Assembly (NCBI GenBank): GCA_916610825.1 | Contig: OU744446.1 | Span: 11,528,538 to 11,592,537 of the forward strand | From: Haliclystus octoradiatus | Taxonomy: Eukaryota; Cnidaria; Staurozoa; Stauromedusae; Haliclystidae | DNA: 64,000 bases | Direction of reading: 5' to 3' | Part shown: positions 1 through 13,316 of the stretch, one piece after another | How positions within the stretch are numbered: the stretch's first letter is position 1 | Layout: each line of letters begins with the position of its first letter | Notes under the pieces: model-generated | What the model saw: only the letters and a program-made list of their open reading frames with translations | Databases searched by the model: none | What the model was told of the DNA's origin: nothing | Position numbers and translations under genes: made by a program

Positions 1-1900
1 TACTGAACAACAGATAGAGTTCTTGATTCTTCCAAGTACTGTATAACTTGGAATTGAAAATACTATAAAATTCGTGCATAGAAAATTTGGGTGAGATAAC
101 TTGGACATGCTGACAACTCCAACCCTTTTAGACATCCGTAGACTGTGATCGGATGTTCTTTAACTTCTTTACGTAAGGCTCCGGGTAAGGCTATATTGAT
201 TGGAATTGTGAAATAATAATGATGATGAATCATGATGGTGGTTAAATGTAATGCGTTCCCTTTCATTTCATTCCAATTGTTTAATTACATTTGATTTGGT
301 CATCAGATTTATAACAACTTTAGTGTCGTACGTTTTGCTGATTATAATCACTGTGAAACAAACTATGTAGTAAAGCTATATGGCATCGTATGGAATCGTA
401 TAATTAGGATAGTTTGTTTTGTCATGCCATATACTATATTGATGTTTCAGTGTTGGTGACTTATACTTGTAGTGAGTGTTACATTTGTAAGCTTTCTATA
501 TATTTCACCTCATATGGCACATACGAATGTATGCTCATAATAATGTAAACAATATGTACCGTAATATGCATCACTGTTTACCTAAATCAAGCATTGGATA
601 GTGGTATTATATGCCCTTATAATGTTAGGACCTGTTTATGTCATACATTTATTGTTTTATAATTTTACTATAAAATGAAGTAGCAGTGCGGCGTGTTCCT
701 CTGTAATTACAAGTAGGCAGCAATATTACAACCCTGCCTCGAAGCCCTTCTCTGGGAAGTTTCCAATCAAATATGATCGGCTTCGGTTTTGCAATTTGAG
801 GAAAAAGCGCTCCTTTTAATAATTCCCAACAACCCACGGCTTACCATCATAAACCGTCTCTTCAATGAATTAATGATAGTATTGCCATGTATTTATCTAG
901 TGTATTAATTGCGGGAGGTGTCGTAGAAATATGTGACTAGCACTATCGTCAGCATAAGTAGTTTGGTTTAACCGGACATGATTTGAGATTATTCTACCTA
1001 TGAACTTATCTTGTAGATATGAATATTATTTCTCCCGGAATTTCATTGATTCTTTTCATAGTGTGCTATGAAAGTATTGGAGATTTCTGTGTATACATGA
1101 TGTATACAAACACTACAGATTCTGGAGTGACGTTTGTATACATCATGTATACATACATATATATAGCTTGCTTGATCCCAATACAGCATATTATTTTTAA
1201 ATTTTCTTCGGCCAACATCCAAATTTACTGATAATTTCCGATATGAACAATATCTGAAAAATTGATGATTTACAAGTGGGTTACTGTTTTACACTGTATT
1301 CATATTTCCCAATTAAATCATTTCAATAAAAAAGAGATCAATATATATAGTTAAATATAATGCATTTCCAGGCCTTTTCACTGAATTTGTTAAGGACATA
1401 CAACTAATAAGACCTTGTTAATAAACATACATTTTAAACGTAAATTTTATCGAAGATGCACGATCCCAAATGGAGAAAAATATCAACCATAAATTCCTAG
1501 GAAGACCTCTGTTTTGCAATCATCTCTTTAATCATTTATTTGGTCTGTTTTTCTATTTTCATTTTATTTTCTGTAAAACTATTTGAAAACTCAAAGACTG
1601 TACCACGTTAATCTTCCATCTCCTAGAATTTGTTTAGTTTATTACTTTATTTAAACTAAAAATGCAAAATCGAACAAATATATACAATGAAAATCATCAA
1701 ACGTTTTTCATTAAAGAAATAATAGGTCTGAATAATATGTACGAGGCTGTAATTGTATTTATGAGGTTGTACAGAAATGGATGGTTGTTATTTTTAGAAG
1801 TCACATGACTATACGCACAATACATATTTTGAAAAATTGAAGCTGTTGAGGAAATCTCTGGTCCATCGAAGTTTGTGAAATATATGTTTAATTGTTTGTT
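1..1900. other. Region upstream of PPT1, no gene recognised
   Basis: I see no coding exon, RNA gene or clear transposon end here. Short open frames exist on both strands but none resembles a known protein or has a convincing splice structure. The only clear structure is a perfect 21-bp inverted repeat at 1091-1152, listed separately. The PPT1 promoter must lie in the right part, but I see no convincing TATA box or CpG-rich stretch. Confidence 0.5.
1091..1152. repeat. Perfect 21-bp inverted repeat
   Basis: The arms at 1091-1111 and 1132-1152 are exact reverse complements, separated by 20 bases. Each arm is itself rich in the palindrome GTATAC. No target duplication is evident, so this may be a cruciform-forming sequence or the remnant of a small foldback element. 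It lies about 750 bp upstream of the PPT1 start codon. Confidence 0.75.
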
Positions 1901-4900
1901 ATGGCAGAGAGAGCAATCATGTTAAAGGCTTTGCTGCTATTATCATTCTCATTGCATGTATTTTGTCAAAATAATTCGTTGCCAATTGTTCTTTGGCATG
2001 GGATGGGTAAGTAAGTTTGAAAATTATGATGACTAGGCCTATGTCATATTTATGAGTTAGGTATATGATTAGGCTAATAAGTACTTGAAGGCGATATCTG
2101 GCATGATCTTGAGCTTAAAACTTGGGATATAACACGCGATTTGACTCTCCTGTAACCGGTACCTCAAGTATATGTTCTGATCTGATCTGAAAGTAGAATG
2201 TGCCGTGCCGTACCCGTGCGGCCTGCCTGCTTGTGCTTGATCATCAAGTAGAGAAATCAAAATATAATTATGTAAACATGTCTCTAATGCTCGGGTTTAT
2301 ATACTGTACCATATAGCTAGAAAGGTATACGTTTCATAAGCAACGCCAGATATGTATGGCACTGACAGTATGTAGTATTTAATACAAATATAGTCGATAA
2401 AAGATCCAGTTAAGTACTGTTTGCAGCAGACTGTTGTGGTAATTTAGTTTGCTTGCAGAGTAGGTCTATGGCATAGGTCGTATCAGCGTAAGTTCATTTT
2501 AAAAAAACATGGCCGCATGATTATAAATTCATTGCACGTATGATCATTTGAATGCGTACTGTGGCTCATGTTCTCCTTCACAGTTCACTATCCGCATTGT
2601 ACAGAGATAGGCAGCTTGCCCAACAGAATGTCCAGCAGCCCAGCTTTAAAAATTATATCATAGATTGTTGGGAAAATAAAGTTGAGAGGCAAACTTGTTG
2701 AATGTAATATAAATGGGAAAGAAAATAGGGACGCAATGGTGTTTATAATCATGCTAGCTTACAATGCATGCTTTTGATACACTGGTTAATTCTAAACTTT
2801 CTTAAGATTTCTAGCGTAAGCCTAGTTTTTTCTTTTGTAGCGGAGCTACTTTTCTTGGTTTCTAAGGAAATAAAAAATCCCTCTGACTCAAAAATTCACA
2901 GATGCAACGTCAAACATCCATTTATTTACATCTTATTTTATTGTACCAAAATTGTACAGGTGATTCTTGCTGTAATCCATTGAGCATGGGAGCAATCAAA
3001 TCGTTACTTGAAAAGAAAGTCTCAGTTTACGTCAAATCACTCATGATTGGTGGCAACATCATTGAGGTGTGGTGTATATATATATTAAATATGTATGACT
3101 CTGCATACTCTGTGTGGAGGTATTTTAGGTCAACGTCTATTCCAATGTCCACCAAGTGCTGTTGTTTCTTTCCCAGTTTAATAAGTGCATGGAGTATGTG
3201 TGTGACAGTTGAGGAAGACCTGAAAGCTTGAGTATAAATATTTGCTTCACCCTTTTTTACTTGAAAGCTTACAAAGCAGACAAATATATATCTGAAATTG
3301 GAGAAACAATAATGGAGTTCAAATAATTTGTAAATATTGGAGAAAACTTGGATATTTATTTACTTTTTTCTGGTCAACAATACAAAAAACATTTTTACTA
3401 TCAACTACCCCAATATGGTTGTTACGGTATTCCTTGTGAAACTACTGGAATATTATCATTATCTTATAGCTAACACTAACAAAGCTAAATAGCTTCTTTA
3501 TATCCAAGTCAATTTACCTATAAATTTTTAGGATATGGAAAATGGTTTCCTGATGTCATGTAATGATCAGATCAAGGATGTTTGTAATCAGCTAGCTGCA
3601 GATCCCAAGCTAAAGAATGGCTACAATGCCCTTGGGTTCTCTCAGGGAGGCCAATTCCTGTAAGTTTGGTGTATGCCTAGATTCATTAGATCTGTCGAAG
3701 GAATAGTAGAAGATTGGTAGGCCTAATTCTGTCATTTCAAGAATTCCATGGCATTCCTTGGTTTCTATAATATGAATGCCGCTGTGGTCGTTTATGGTCT
3801 TGAAAACCATGGCATCTCTGCAATAGCATATGCAATAGTGTGTAGCCTGATGCCCATAAGGGTATTGTATGGATAACTGCCAGTCATTATTAGCCAGCCA
3901 GTATTAGCTAAAGAATAACATCACATCAGCTAACCTTTACTCACAATTAAAATTCAACTTATTCCCTTCCTTTGCTGTAGGATCATTTGCTATTTCAAAA
4001 GTGTACTTCTCTAGAATTCTAATTGTGCATGTGAACATTCCCACATTGGATGAAGAAAAAGGATTCACGGAAAATTAAAAAATAAATTTGTTATGGCAAT
4101 GTGAGAATGATGTATTGGAAGTATTTAAAAAGGATTTTAAAATTTAAAGGACAGAGTATTCTTTTCTTCATTAAACCATTTTGTTTTTGCCGTTTCAATA
4201 CTATTTGTAATAACTTTTCACTATTCACAACAAGGTTGAATAATTGAAAAATTGTTCGAATAGTTAGCTTTTGAAAACTATTTGAATAGCCTATTATTTG
4301 AATAGTCTGTGATCTCTATTTGAATAGCATCCCTACTATTGCGGGTGTAGTCCTAAAAAATTTTGATCATATTAAATAAAATTTTCTCATTATTTGCCGT
4401 TTGTTGTATTCAGGTTCAGTCCAATTTTAAGATGAATTCCTCATTTCCACATTAAGGGACGACTGCTGGACTTATTTTTACGAACCAAATAATACTACAG
4501 TTTGGACGGAATTTCCAGACTTATTTTTAGGGGTTGTCCCACTCCCCCTCTGATTTGCACCCCTGGCCGTTTCATGTTGATCAGGTTTCTGAATAAAAAA
4601 TAATTATGATGAACATGATGATTTACCATGTGAATGGTTTACTAAATGTACAATAAATGAATATAAATTAAGAAATTGTTCTAAATTTGCAGGCGTGCTG
4701 TCGCACAAAGGTGCCCATCCCCTCCAATGGTTAATCTTGTTTCATTTGGTGGTCAACATCAAGGTAATTTACTTACTTACTTATTTACTTCAACATCAAG
4801 GAACTTTGAAGCAGCAGATGTAGTTTTGCTATGCCTACAATTAGAAGACACTTGACAGCATTTTGCCTACAGTCTACTCTGAGTATGAGATTGAGGTGTC

Positions 4901-7900
4901 ATGACAGTCTACATCAGTTGTTGGTGGTTAAAGTTTGAGAGAATTCCATGTAATTAGTCCATTAAAATGATATGTTATCTGTCCACCAGTAAGTTACAAT
5001 CCACACTCTCATTTCTGATACAATGCTGTTAGTAAATCAATTGAAAGTAAGATACAGTTCACTGTGCATTACATTACAGAATTTATCATTGTTGTATGCT
5101 GGCACAAGCACTCACCTATATTGACACATTTTTAAATTGTTTTAAGAGACGTTCATTGTAATTGTTTTCTTCTTTTGAATATAGGTGTATATGGATTTCC
5201 ACGTTGTCCTGGAGATAACTCAACCCTATGTGACTATGTCAGGAAACTATTGAATTATGGTGCCTATATCAGGTTGGTTAAAATATGTCTATATCAATGT
5301 AAAGCTACCATCATGGAAATATTTCTTGAACTTTAATAACAGATTTATAACCATTTTGACAATTGGGAGGTCTTCCCTGTGGAGTGGGCAGAACTTTCAT
5401 CAACAATAAATTGACGTAACTGTCCATATTTGTTAGGGATTTGTTTGTTAGTGTAACCCGCTTATATGCAATTCGGATAAGTGAAATTCTCGCTTATCTG
5501 CAACCTGGCTTTGAAACCCGTTAAACAATTTTCTGGTCAAGTTCTTGGTAAACATTTTGGATAACTGCAAATTCGGATAAATGAAATAAAAACCTTTGGC
5601 AATTTTGACCTGCACTTAAGCGGGTTACACTGTATCATGATTTGTCCGTGATGGTTCATGAACTAAATATAAACTTAAAACTTAAATAAACTGTTTATGA
5701 AAGGGGCTCTTGATGGTTAACGTCATCCTTTTTCCACCAAGGAGCATTCTATTGTTGGCAATATTTTCCCACTTTTCTTATGTTTTGCATTTATATTCTG
5801 TGAACATTACAATGATAGACTCCTACCTAAGAATGTGTTGGTTGATAGAAGATAATTATGTCAATGGTTTCATGTTCTGGAGTTATGTTATTGAATTCAA
5901 ATAATTATCAACCAAATTACTTTAATTTCTCTAACGTCTTTTTTATTCACCCAATTTATAATTTTAAGCATTTAACATTTAATTACGGTCCAACATGTTA
6001 TAAAGATCACCTCTATACAGCAGCCACCTGTCTATAATGGTCACTCTTGTAATGTCTAAAATAGTATTTTCTATTAAATCAAACCTACAGGTATATAAAG
6101 GCCACCTGTCTATAATGGTCAATTTATCTACCTCTCGTAGCTGGCTGTTATATATATACAGGTTTCACTGTATTATTACTTCTGTGCCATCGTCTATTTG
6201 AGTGCCAAATGTCGCTGTTGTCATATGTTATGTCGGTTATCACTATTTATTGTTAATTATTATTAGTTCAAGATTTTAATATAGTATTTATCTTTATTTC
6301 AGCTTTGTCCAAGACCAGTAAGTTTGCATATTCAATTCTTTGTGATCTTCACCATGCACATTGCTAAATTTAATAGATTGTTCTGTATCACATTTTATAT
6401 TTTATAGTCTTGTGCAAGCACAGTATTGGCATGATCCACTCCAAGAAGAAGAATACATAGAAAAAAGTGTATTCCTTTCTGAACTTAACCAAGAACAGGT
6501 GAGTAACAATGACTGTTTCTGCACCTGTTAGCTGATATGAGCAATATACTAACTTAACTATTTTCGAAAAGTATTGGAAAGGATGACCGGACCTTGCAGT
6601 TCTCAAACTTGTTTACATGCACCGTGTCGTTTCCTTGCTTGAAAAAAACTTTTTGAAAACTGCCATCTTTCAATTTGTTTGATAATTATAGTTCCGCTAG
6701 TAGTGCAGTGTGTAATGTGTATGCTAGATATAAGATTTGAATTATACTATTACTTATCATTTTATTCCAATTGTGACTACACAATACACACTTCCCACAT
6801 TGCTTGAATATGATATTTGTAATTTTGCCACTTTATATGAATATTTGGAGTAAGCAAAATTGGGCCATATTTTGCTGGTTGTTAATGGCATGAAGAAACA
6901 AGTTTCGAATTATTAATTTTTGATTACTAATTAAGATCGTTTTTTATCATTTCTATATTAGAATTTCATTCTGCAATGGACCTTTAGAATGTGACGTCAC
7001 GTCCTAGATTTGCAACCAATTGTATTTAGATCCCTTTATAATTTGATGAAAAATTGACAAGTTGAAAATTTTCTCCCAAGGAAAGAGCAGAAGATTTTAA
7101 TCAAGCATTTTGAAGATTTCAAGATGTCCTCTAAATGTAATAAAAATATTTGTTTTAGGTTTTCATTTTAGATTTATCATAGATTTATTTAAATCGACAG
7201 TTTAAATTTCTTTGTATGATGCAAACACTCTGACCTTTATATACAGGTTTATTTCAATAATTGAACTCAATTCTTAATTGTATATAATTTGAAAATAATT
7301 GAATCATATTGTTTACTTGATTTGTTTTGTGTTTAATCAGAAAGTTGTTCCAGAATACAAAACCAACTTGATGAAGCTGAAGAATTTTGTTATGGTTATG
7401 TTTGGTAAGGATACAATGGTTGATCCTAAACAATCAGAGGTGAGTTATCCTTTCATCTGATTTCAATTTTAAATTACTGAGTAATCGGCTCAATTATGAT
7501 CAACCTACCGGAGGGAGGGTTAATTCCATTGGGCTTTAACAGAGTTGTTCAAATGCAGAATGACCATGAGAACGTTTCACATCATGAAAATAGCATAGCT
7601 AACCCCAAACAGGGTCCGACAAATGTAGGAATCCTGGAATCCTAGATTCTCGAAGGCTATGAGCAAGTTCAGAAGAAAATTGATATGTTTAATGTAATGA
7701 TTTATTGGTAAAACATCAACAACAAAAATTCAGAAGAAAATGTTGAAATGCCTCTAGCATTCCAGTAGGCTGGACATCCTTTTGTGGATGACCCCAAATA
7801 TTTCTTTAAAAAAGTTTCCGAAGCTATACCTCATAAAATGTTTATGACAAAGAATACCTTACATTTTTGTTCTGAATTTTAAATAAGGTACCCTTCAATA

Positions 7901-10900
7901 TTTGAACGTCACCATTGGCCTATACCAAAAGTATAAAAGCTACCCCTCCCGGGTCAACCTTCACCGGGAACTGTGAATGGTTGATATCCCAACTTTATAC
8001 TATATTTGTTCAAAGTTCCAGTATGATTCAAAGTTTCCTGGTCATGCATCTAATTTAAAATGTTATTATTCGAATTAATATTAATTTGTTTCATTGCAAA
8101 GAGTAGGCTATAGCAGGGGCGGATCCAGCTGAAAATCTGACTGGTGCTGAAAGGGGACAATAAAGGGGCGAAGCCCCGTCATCTAGGGGGTCCGGGGGCA
8201 TGCCCCCCCGGAAAAATTTTGGTATTCAAAAGTTATTGAAGGGCTGTGACACCACTTTCGTAACTCCATCAGCAATATTTCAACGTAATTATAAAGCTTA
8301 GATGATCAAATATTACACCATCAAATAAATAAACACAATAAAAAACACCAAAAAAATTAAAAATGTATTTTATTCACCTTGTGCTTAATTAGATATGCAT
8401 GCACTCAGACAGGCTATACAGTATACATTATGAATAAAGCGTTTTAAATGCGAAATAATTAACAACTACTTAAATTCAAATAAACTATTTAGACATCATA
8501 ATCAGTAGTTATAATTGTAAAACAAAAAGTTATATAAATCTTCTGATGTTTAAAATTGTAATTATTACATCCAGTTGAAAAAGGTTTTGAATGCATGTAC
8601 ACAAATGAATAATAGGGGCAATCCGTCAACATCAATAGACGTTCTACAAAAAAGGAATGGAAAACAGATGTATTTTCCCTGTCACTAGACATCAGCAAGA
8701 CAGCAAGCCTACCCTGAGCTGGGTCTACCATCAGGCGACAGCGGCGCAAATGGAAGGGTTTGCAGCCAATCATTATTCATTCAGGCTGGAATTATGTCAA
8801 TGTGTTATCGTAAGATCATCTGAATATGTGTGCTGAAACTAAATGGACATAATGATACAATAATTTATTAGGCCTGTAGAAGTAGGCCTATTTATCAGGC
8901 CTTAGAGACCTTTGTTGGAAACGAGAAGAGGATCCACAACCAAAATATGTAAATACAGATCTCAAACATACGGTAGTCGGCTACAATAAAATATTGAAAC
9001 CAGTGAATTTAAAGCCAAAATAAAAACTACTAACTTATCTACTAACCTCTTGTGATAATGCATGCAATAGCGCTTCCAATTTTTGATAGGAAAATGAGTT
9101 CTTCTTGCAATTCTGCGAATTTTATTTACATTTCTCAAACTTCTTGTTTCCTTGTGCTGATTTTTTACATTGAAAGGTTGATAATAAGTCTTCAATCAGC
9201 TAGATTTTGTCGACTGGAACTTTCTCCTTTAAATTATATGTTAAATTGTCAATATAGAGCAGATTCTGTAATAGCGCAGCAAGATAATGTTAAGCTTTCC
9301 TAGACGCCATGCTTGCAAAAGTGGAAGGCATAACAACTTGACTTGATTAGACTTGATAAGTTAACGCGAAGTTGAGAACAACACAGTCGGACTTTGTATT
9401 GTACTTGATTACTTGACGTCATTCTAATTCTAGCACTAAAAAAAGCAATGAAGGTGCTCACTGGTGCTCACTGGTGCTCAAATTCCTAAGATTCCTAATT
9501 TAGAGAATATGATTGGTTGAAACGATTGGGCGAAAGCGAGAATGGAATGTTGATTGTTCTGACTGGTGCTCAAAGACGACATACGATTGGCTTTTAGATT
9601 TCCAGGGGTGCTCAGCCCTTGTTGCTGATTGGAAGATTGCTTTGAATCATTGACCCAATGAAATCGTTCACTGGGAGAGTTCGGGACTGCTATCAGCAGC
9701 AAAATATGGCAAACGCAAAAATAACTTAAATCCTTCCGTTTCTATGGCAATATCAAATTACATCATTGCGGCAACATCACAGCTTTGAAAATCTGACTGG
9801 TGCTCAAGCACCTTTTGCCCCCCCTTGGATCCGCGCCTGGGCTATAGGGCAGATTAAAATCCTGGCATGAGATAGTAACTTTTTTCGGAACCTTCAAGCT
9901 CTGTTGAATTTTGAATATTTGTGACTATCCTCGTACACCTAACATTGCTTTCTTTGGTTGAATTTAAAATACAGTACATTTGTATCCTACGTTCGACTAC
10001 GACAAATGTGGGATTTTAGATCCCGGAAGAAGGCTAGAGGAAATTCAGAAAAAATCTATTATCTTTGGATTTACAGGCCAAGTCTCTACAAAATATTCGT
10101 ATTGGATGAGGTTGAAAATGTCCTGATATGCTAATTTTTTTGTGCAGGCATTGTTTTTATTTTAAGAATGATGTTTCAACTACATTCAAATCAAGTTTAT
10201 AATTTGTTTTATTATAAGAATCTTTAACGCTTGCAAAGACCGGCTTTTGTATTGCATTAATGTGTCAATTTTTCACCGCAGTGGTTTGGTTTCTACAAGC
10301 CTGGGCAATCTGAAGAATTGATGACTCTACAACAAAGTCCACTGTATAAAGAGGTAGGTATAATTTGAATATATAACCTGAAATATTGAAGGCAGGGGTA
10401 GGCTACTTATATTATATACATGACATGATGTGTTTTTGTTCGAATCTGTACCCAATACTGATTGGCTAAATATTATTTAGCCGTCACGCTATATATTTAT
10501 GTCTTGAATGTATTGGACAATGAAAAGATAACATCGCACTACACCTTTTTTAATTGAATTTCAAATGAATTTTAGAAACTTCAAGTCAATTTCAGACATT
10601 TCAAAATCAATTTCAGAAATTAATTATGAAGTTTCTAAATTTGATTTATAAATCTTTGAAATTGAATTGGAAAAGATTTAGACAACATAATTACTACCAG
10701 TATTGGCATTGAATGATTGAGTGTAGCGATGGACGCTCGTCTGAAAACTAAATCTGACCATCATATTTATGAAGCAGAATTGCCAAGGTACTTCAGCCCC
10801 CCCCCCCAATAATTTGTTGAGTATAATACTGAATTTCTGTACTGATAGTGAGTTAATAAAAACTGCTTTGCGCAGTAAATAATTAGCAAATAGGCATGCG

Positions 10901-11785
10901 AATCTACACAAGAAAAATTCATCCCTCAACGAGTCAACCATCAAATAAAGTTGAAAAATAGTTTTACTTTGGTATTTCTGTTCACAACTTCATGCTACCA
11001 TTCCTTCCTTTGTTTGTTCACAAAAATATATGTAGATGCGAATTGTTTTTACTCAACATTCATGCATTCATTGAGTTTAACTCGAATAGGCTCTTTGCAT
11101 ACATTCCTAGCTAATACAAAGATATGTTCAAACTTTCAAAAATGAATTCTACTTGTAAAATTATATTTTCCTTTGGATACCAGAATGCAGGATAGAGCTT
11201 ATTCGGATGCATTATTTCAAAAATTTTCTGGGGGAGCATACCCCCAAAACCCCTAGATGGAGGCCCCTACGGGCCCTATTGTTCGCCCAGCCCCCAGTTC
11301 CAAATTAACTTCCGACGGGCCTGCATATGTAACAGTCGATGAACCAAGGGGGTGAGGTAGAAATTCAATATTAATGCTTGTATGAGATAGCCGTTGGCCT
11401 ATAATCTCTCTACAAAACTCTGAAATAAAGATTTTGATAATATAAATTAGTATATTTAATTGAGTTATTCGATGTTGAGTACATAATTTAGTAGTAAATT
11501 TCTGGCGTAATATCTTAATTCTTTCTGGAGAGGTGAAAACACTCTTATATGCTTGTGAGATTATGCGTATAAGTGCTGGAATAATCAAGGATACCTTGAT
11601 ACTTCTCTCTGTTATCACGCAAACTGGAGGGTAATTTGGGCTCTCAATTTTTATGTTAGGATAAGCTTGGCCTTCAGCAAATGGACAAAGATGGCAAACT
11701 TCACTTTTTAACTGCTGATGGTGACCATTTACGATTCTCTGATGAATTCCTAGAGAAAGAAATCATCGAACCATTCTTAAAATAG
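1901..11785 (+). CDS. PPT1: Palmitoyl-protein thioesterase 1 (ten exons)
   Basis: This enzyme removes thioester-linked fatty acyl groups from S-acylated proteins in the lysosome. Exons join in frame: 1901-2006, 2960-3066, 3532-3659, 4693-4763, 5185-5272, 6303-6317, 6408-6498, 7341-7439, 10282-10353, 11660-11785; all introns are GT-AG. The product is 300 aa, against 306 for human PPT1. Residues 1 to about 22 form a signal peptide, followed by the family motif [15 protein letters not shown]. The alpha/beta-hydrolase triad is complete: Ser108 in GFSQGG, Asp230 in VDPKQSEWFGFY, and His282 in GDHL. A sequon lies at DNST. I chose the ATG at 1901; an in-frame ATG at 1919 would also keep the signal peptide. 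AATAAA at 11815-11820 is a likely polyadenylation signal. Exon 6 is only 15 nt. Intron 8 carries a complete hAT-type insertion. Confidence 0.95.
5450..5632. mobile_element. Pogo-like MITE in PPT1 intron 5, copy 1
   Basis: The ends are inverted copies of AGTGTAACCCGCTTA and the right end is followed by TA, as expected for Tc1/mariner insertion at TA. The interior repeats short TTATCCG/CGGATAA words. The terminal motif resembles pogo-type ends. The element is about 183 bp with no coding capacity. A related copy lies at about 36456-36580 in the large protease gene. Confidence 0.75.
5986..6170. mobile_element. Tigger/mariner-like MITE in PPT1 intron 5, copy 1
   Basis: The right end read on the minus strand starts CAGTGAAACCTGTATATA; the left end reads CGGTCCAACATGTTATAA, a diverged match. 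Both ends are flanked by TA. The interior contains two copies of a CACCTGTCTATAATGGTCA-like word. It is 185 bp and non-coding. A second copy in opposite orientation is at 36906-37050. Confidence 0.75.
8106..9847. mobile_element. hAT-type DNA transposon with 8-bp target duplication (PPT1 intron 8)
   Basis: The element proper is 8114-9839 (1,726 bp). Its left end is CAGGGGCGGATCCAG and its right end, reverse complemented, is CAGGCGCGGATCCAA (13 of 15 match). The 8-bp direct repeat GGCTATAG flanks it exactly at 8106-8113 and 9840-9847. An 8-bp duplication with CAGGGG-type ends is the hAT signature. Inside, the word CTGGTGCTCA recurs near 9460-9485 (in tandem), 9560 and 9800, with a CTGGTGCTGA variant near 8148; these are candidate subterminal transposase-binding repeats. 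I recognise no transposase in the short internal open frames, so it is probably non-autonomous. Confidence 0.92.
11205..11290. repeat. Fragment related to the hAT element interior
   Basis: A GC-rich stretch containing GGGGGAGCATACCCCC followed by CCCCTAGATG matches, in reverse orientation, the block just inside the left end of the 8114-9839 hAT element. The flanks do not show clear ends or a target duplication. It lies in PPT1 intron 9. Confidence 0.5.
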
Positions 11786-12677
11786 ATCATTTTTCAAGTT
11801 GATAACTTGATAAAAATAAAATGGCTATTCGCATCTATATTAAAATATGATTTGACAACTGATATTGTACTACACCACTTTATAAATAATTTGTAAATTA
11901 AAGACACGCATTCATCTCTTCTGAAAATAACAACATTTAGTTGTTTTCGTAATACTTCACTTGGTCTGCCAATGGACTTTTACGATAATTTTCATAGAGG
12001 AACATTTCCTTTGTTTTTTCTCAACGATCTATAAAATAGGCCCATGGCTATAAAATAGAAATCCTGTTTAACTGTGTGCCGCCACTCCAGCCCTTAGAAA
12101 CCAATGTCGAGAGCCTGTTGGGATCGAACTCTCTAACTTTATTCGAATGGTATTTTGTCCCTCTATATGCGGTCACTTGACTACTTCCCTATTTGGTACC
12201 CTCGATTACTGGAATGGCCCTGTGTTATTGTTTGTGTTTCATTATTAGCAATAGGCACTTGATTTTAAGAAGGTATTCTATATGTGATCATTTATTGCTT
12301 TGAATCGATCGCGTGAAAACGTTTCCTACTGGTTGATATTTTATCGTTTCTCTGCAAATTGAATACTGTTATTGAAGTAAAGGAAAATGAATTATAATCC
12401 TGCTGCTCAATCATGCGTAATAATATTGATATCATTGGCAATGCGAAAACATTGTTACGGCAACGGGCTCGTATCGACGTATAAGTGCCGCATGGGGTGT
12501 TTTCAGCTTAATCCAAAGTCCTCCTATTGACTGTCATATTTCCTGTATTCTCTGTGGAGTTATGTATTCTCATGTGTACACGTGAGCAACTGAGCATAGC
12601 ATGTTCCTGTTGATCTATAACAAAAAGAAGGATCACTTTTTAGATCAGATGTGTAACTTTACAAGCTATATATCGTT
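11786..12677. other. Spacer between PPT1 and the first ankyrin gene
   Basis: It holds the PPT1 3' UTR, with AATAAA at 11815-11820, and the presumed promoter of the downstream ankyrin gene. I see no further gene and no clear repeat. Confidence 0.5.
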
Positions 12678-13316
12678 ATGAGTAATACACCTTCTGCATC
12701 GCTAGTTGCTAGCTTACACGATTCAATCAGAGAGAATGACGCTGCAATGCTACGTTTCTACTTAACACATTATGGTAAACGTCTCCCTTTATTTGAATCT
12801 TTCAACGAAGACGGTTTGAATGCATTACAGCATAGTTGTTTCGTTGGTAACAATGAGTTTGTTTTCCAACTATTAGACATTGGTGTAGATTTGAATACAC
12901 AACATCCATCTACTGGTCTTACGGCATTACATTTTGCTTCATCGCGTGGTAATGCGTCCATTACACGCATTTTATTACGTGCAAATGCAGACTATATGAT
13001 GCCTTGTTGCAATGGTAAGCTCGCGTATGAAATGACTAAAGATGAACAAACGAAAGAAGCATTTGACGAATGTTTATCAAGTTTTGATTTCATTAAAATG
13101 GAGCAATACATCAGAGTAACCGCGAGGAATTCTGGGATGTTCTTTCTTAATAAAAGATTAAATAGCAATGATTCTGGCATCGAAGATGATATCATTACAA
13201 CGGATCTATCATTTGACTATCCAACGCAGCAGAAGATAGAACCTATGCATTTTAAATGCCGCTTCTGTCGAGATCCTGATAATAACGGTGCCAATTGTAT
13301 AATCAGTGTGTTTTAA
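12678..13316 (+). CDS. Intronless ankyrin-repeat protein, 212 aa (first of tandem pair)
   Basis: The reading frame is uninterrupted from ATG to TAA, with AATAAA at 13331-13336, only about 15 bases after the stop, supporting a complete gene with a very short 3' UTR. A helical cap (residues 9-32) precedes ankyrin repeats at about 45-76 and 79-111 (TALHFASSRGN core) and a degenerate third at 112-135. The C-terminal third is not ankyrin; it holds NDSGIEDD at 164-171 and a Cys-containing tail with KCRFCRDP. There is no signal peptide or membrane segment, so it is probably intracellular, acting through protein-protein contacts. It is paralogous to the gene at 14405. The layout recalls small regulatory ankyrin proteins such as NRARP or PP1 regulatory subunits, but I cannot assign an orthologue. 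Confidence 0.85.
   Translation: MSNTPSASLVASLHDSIRENDAAMLRFYLTHYGKRLPLFESFNEDGLNALQHSCFVGNNEFVFQLLDIGVDLNTQHPSTGLTALHFASSRGNASITRILLRANADYMMPCCNGKLAYEMTKDEQTKEAFDECLSSFDFIKMEQYIRVTARNSGMFFLNKRLNSNDSGIEDDIITTDLSFDYPTQQKIEPMHFKCRFCRDPDNNGANCIISVF

Noticed and set aside
4320-4570. Possible hAT end at CCCCTCTGATTTGCACCCCTGG
   Set aside because: No matching left end or duplication was found.
7480-7990. Possible element bounded by GATCAACC and GGTTGAT words
   Set aside because: The presumed ends do not align well and there is no target duplication.
8489-8773. 94-aa minus-strand frame inside the hAT element as a transposase remnant
   Set aside because: No hAT transposase motif is recognisable.
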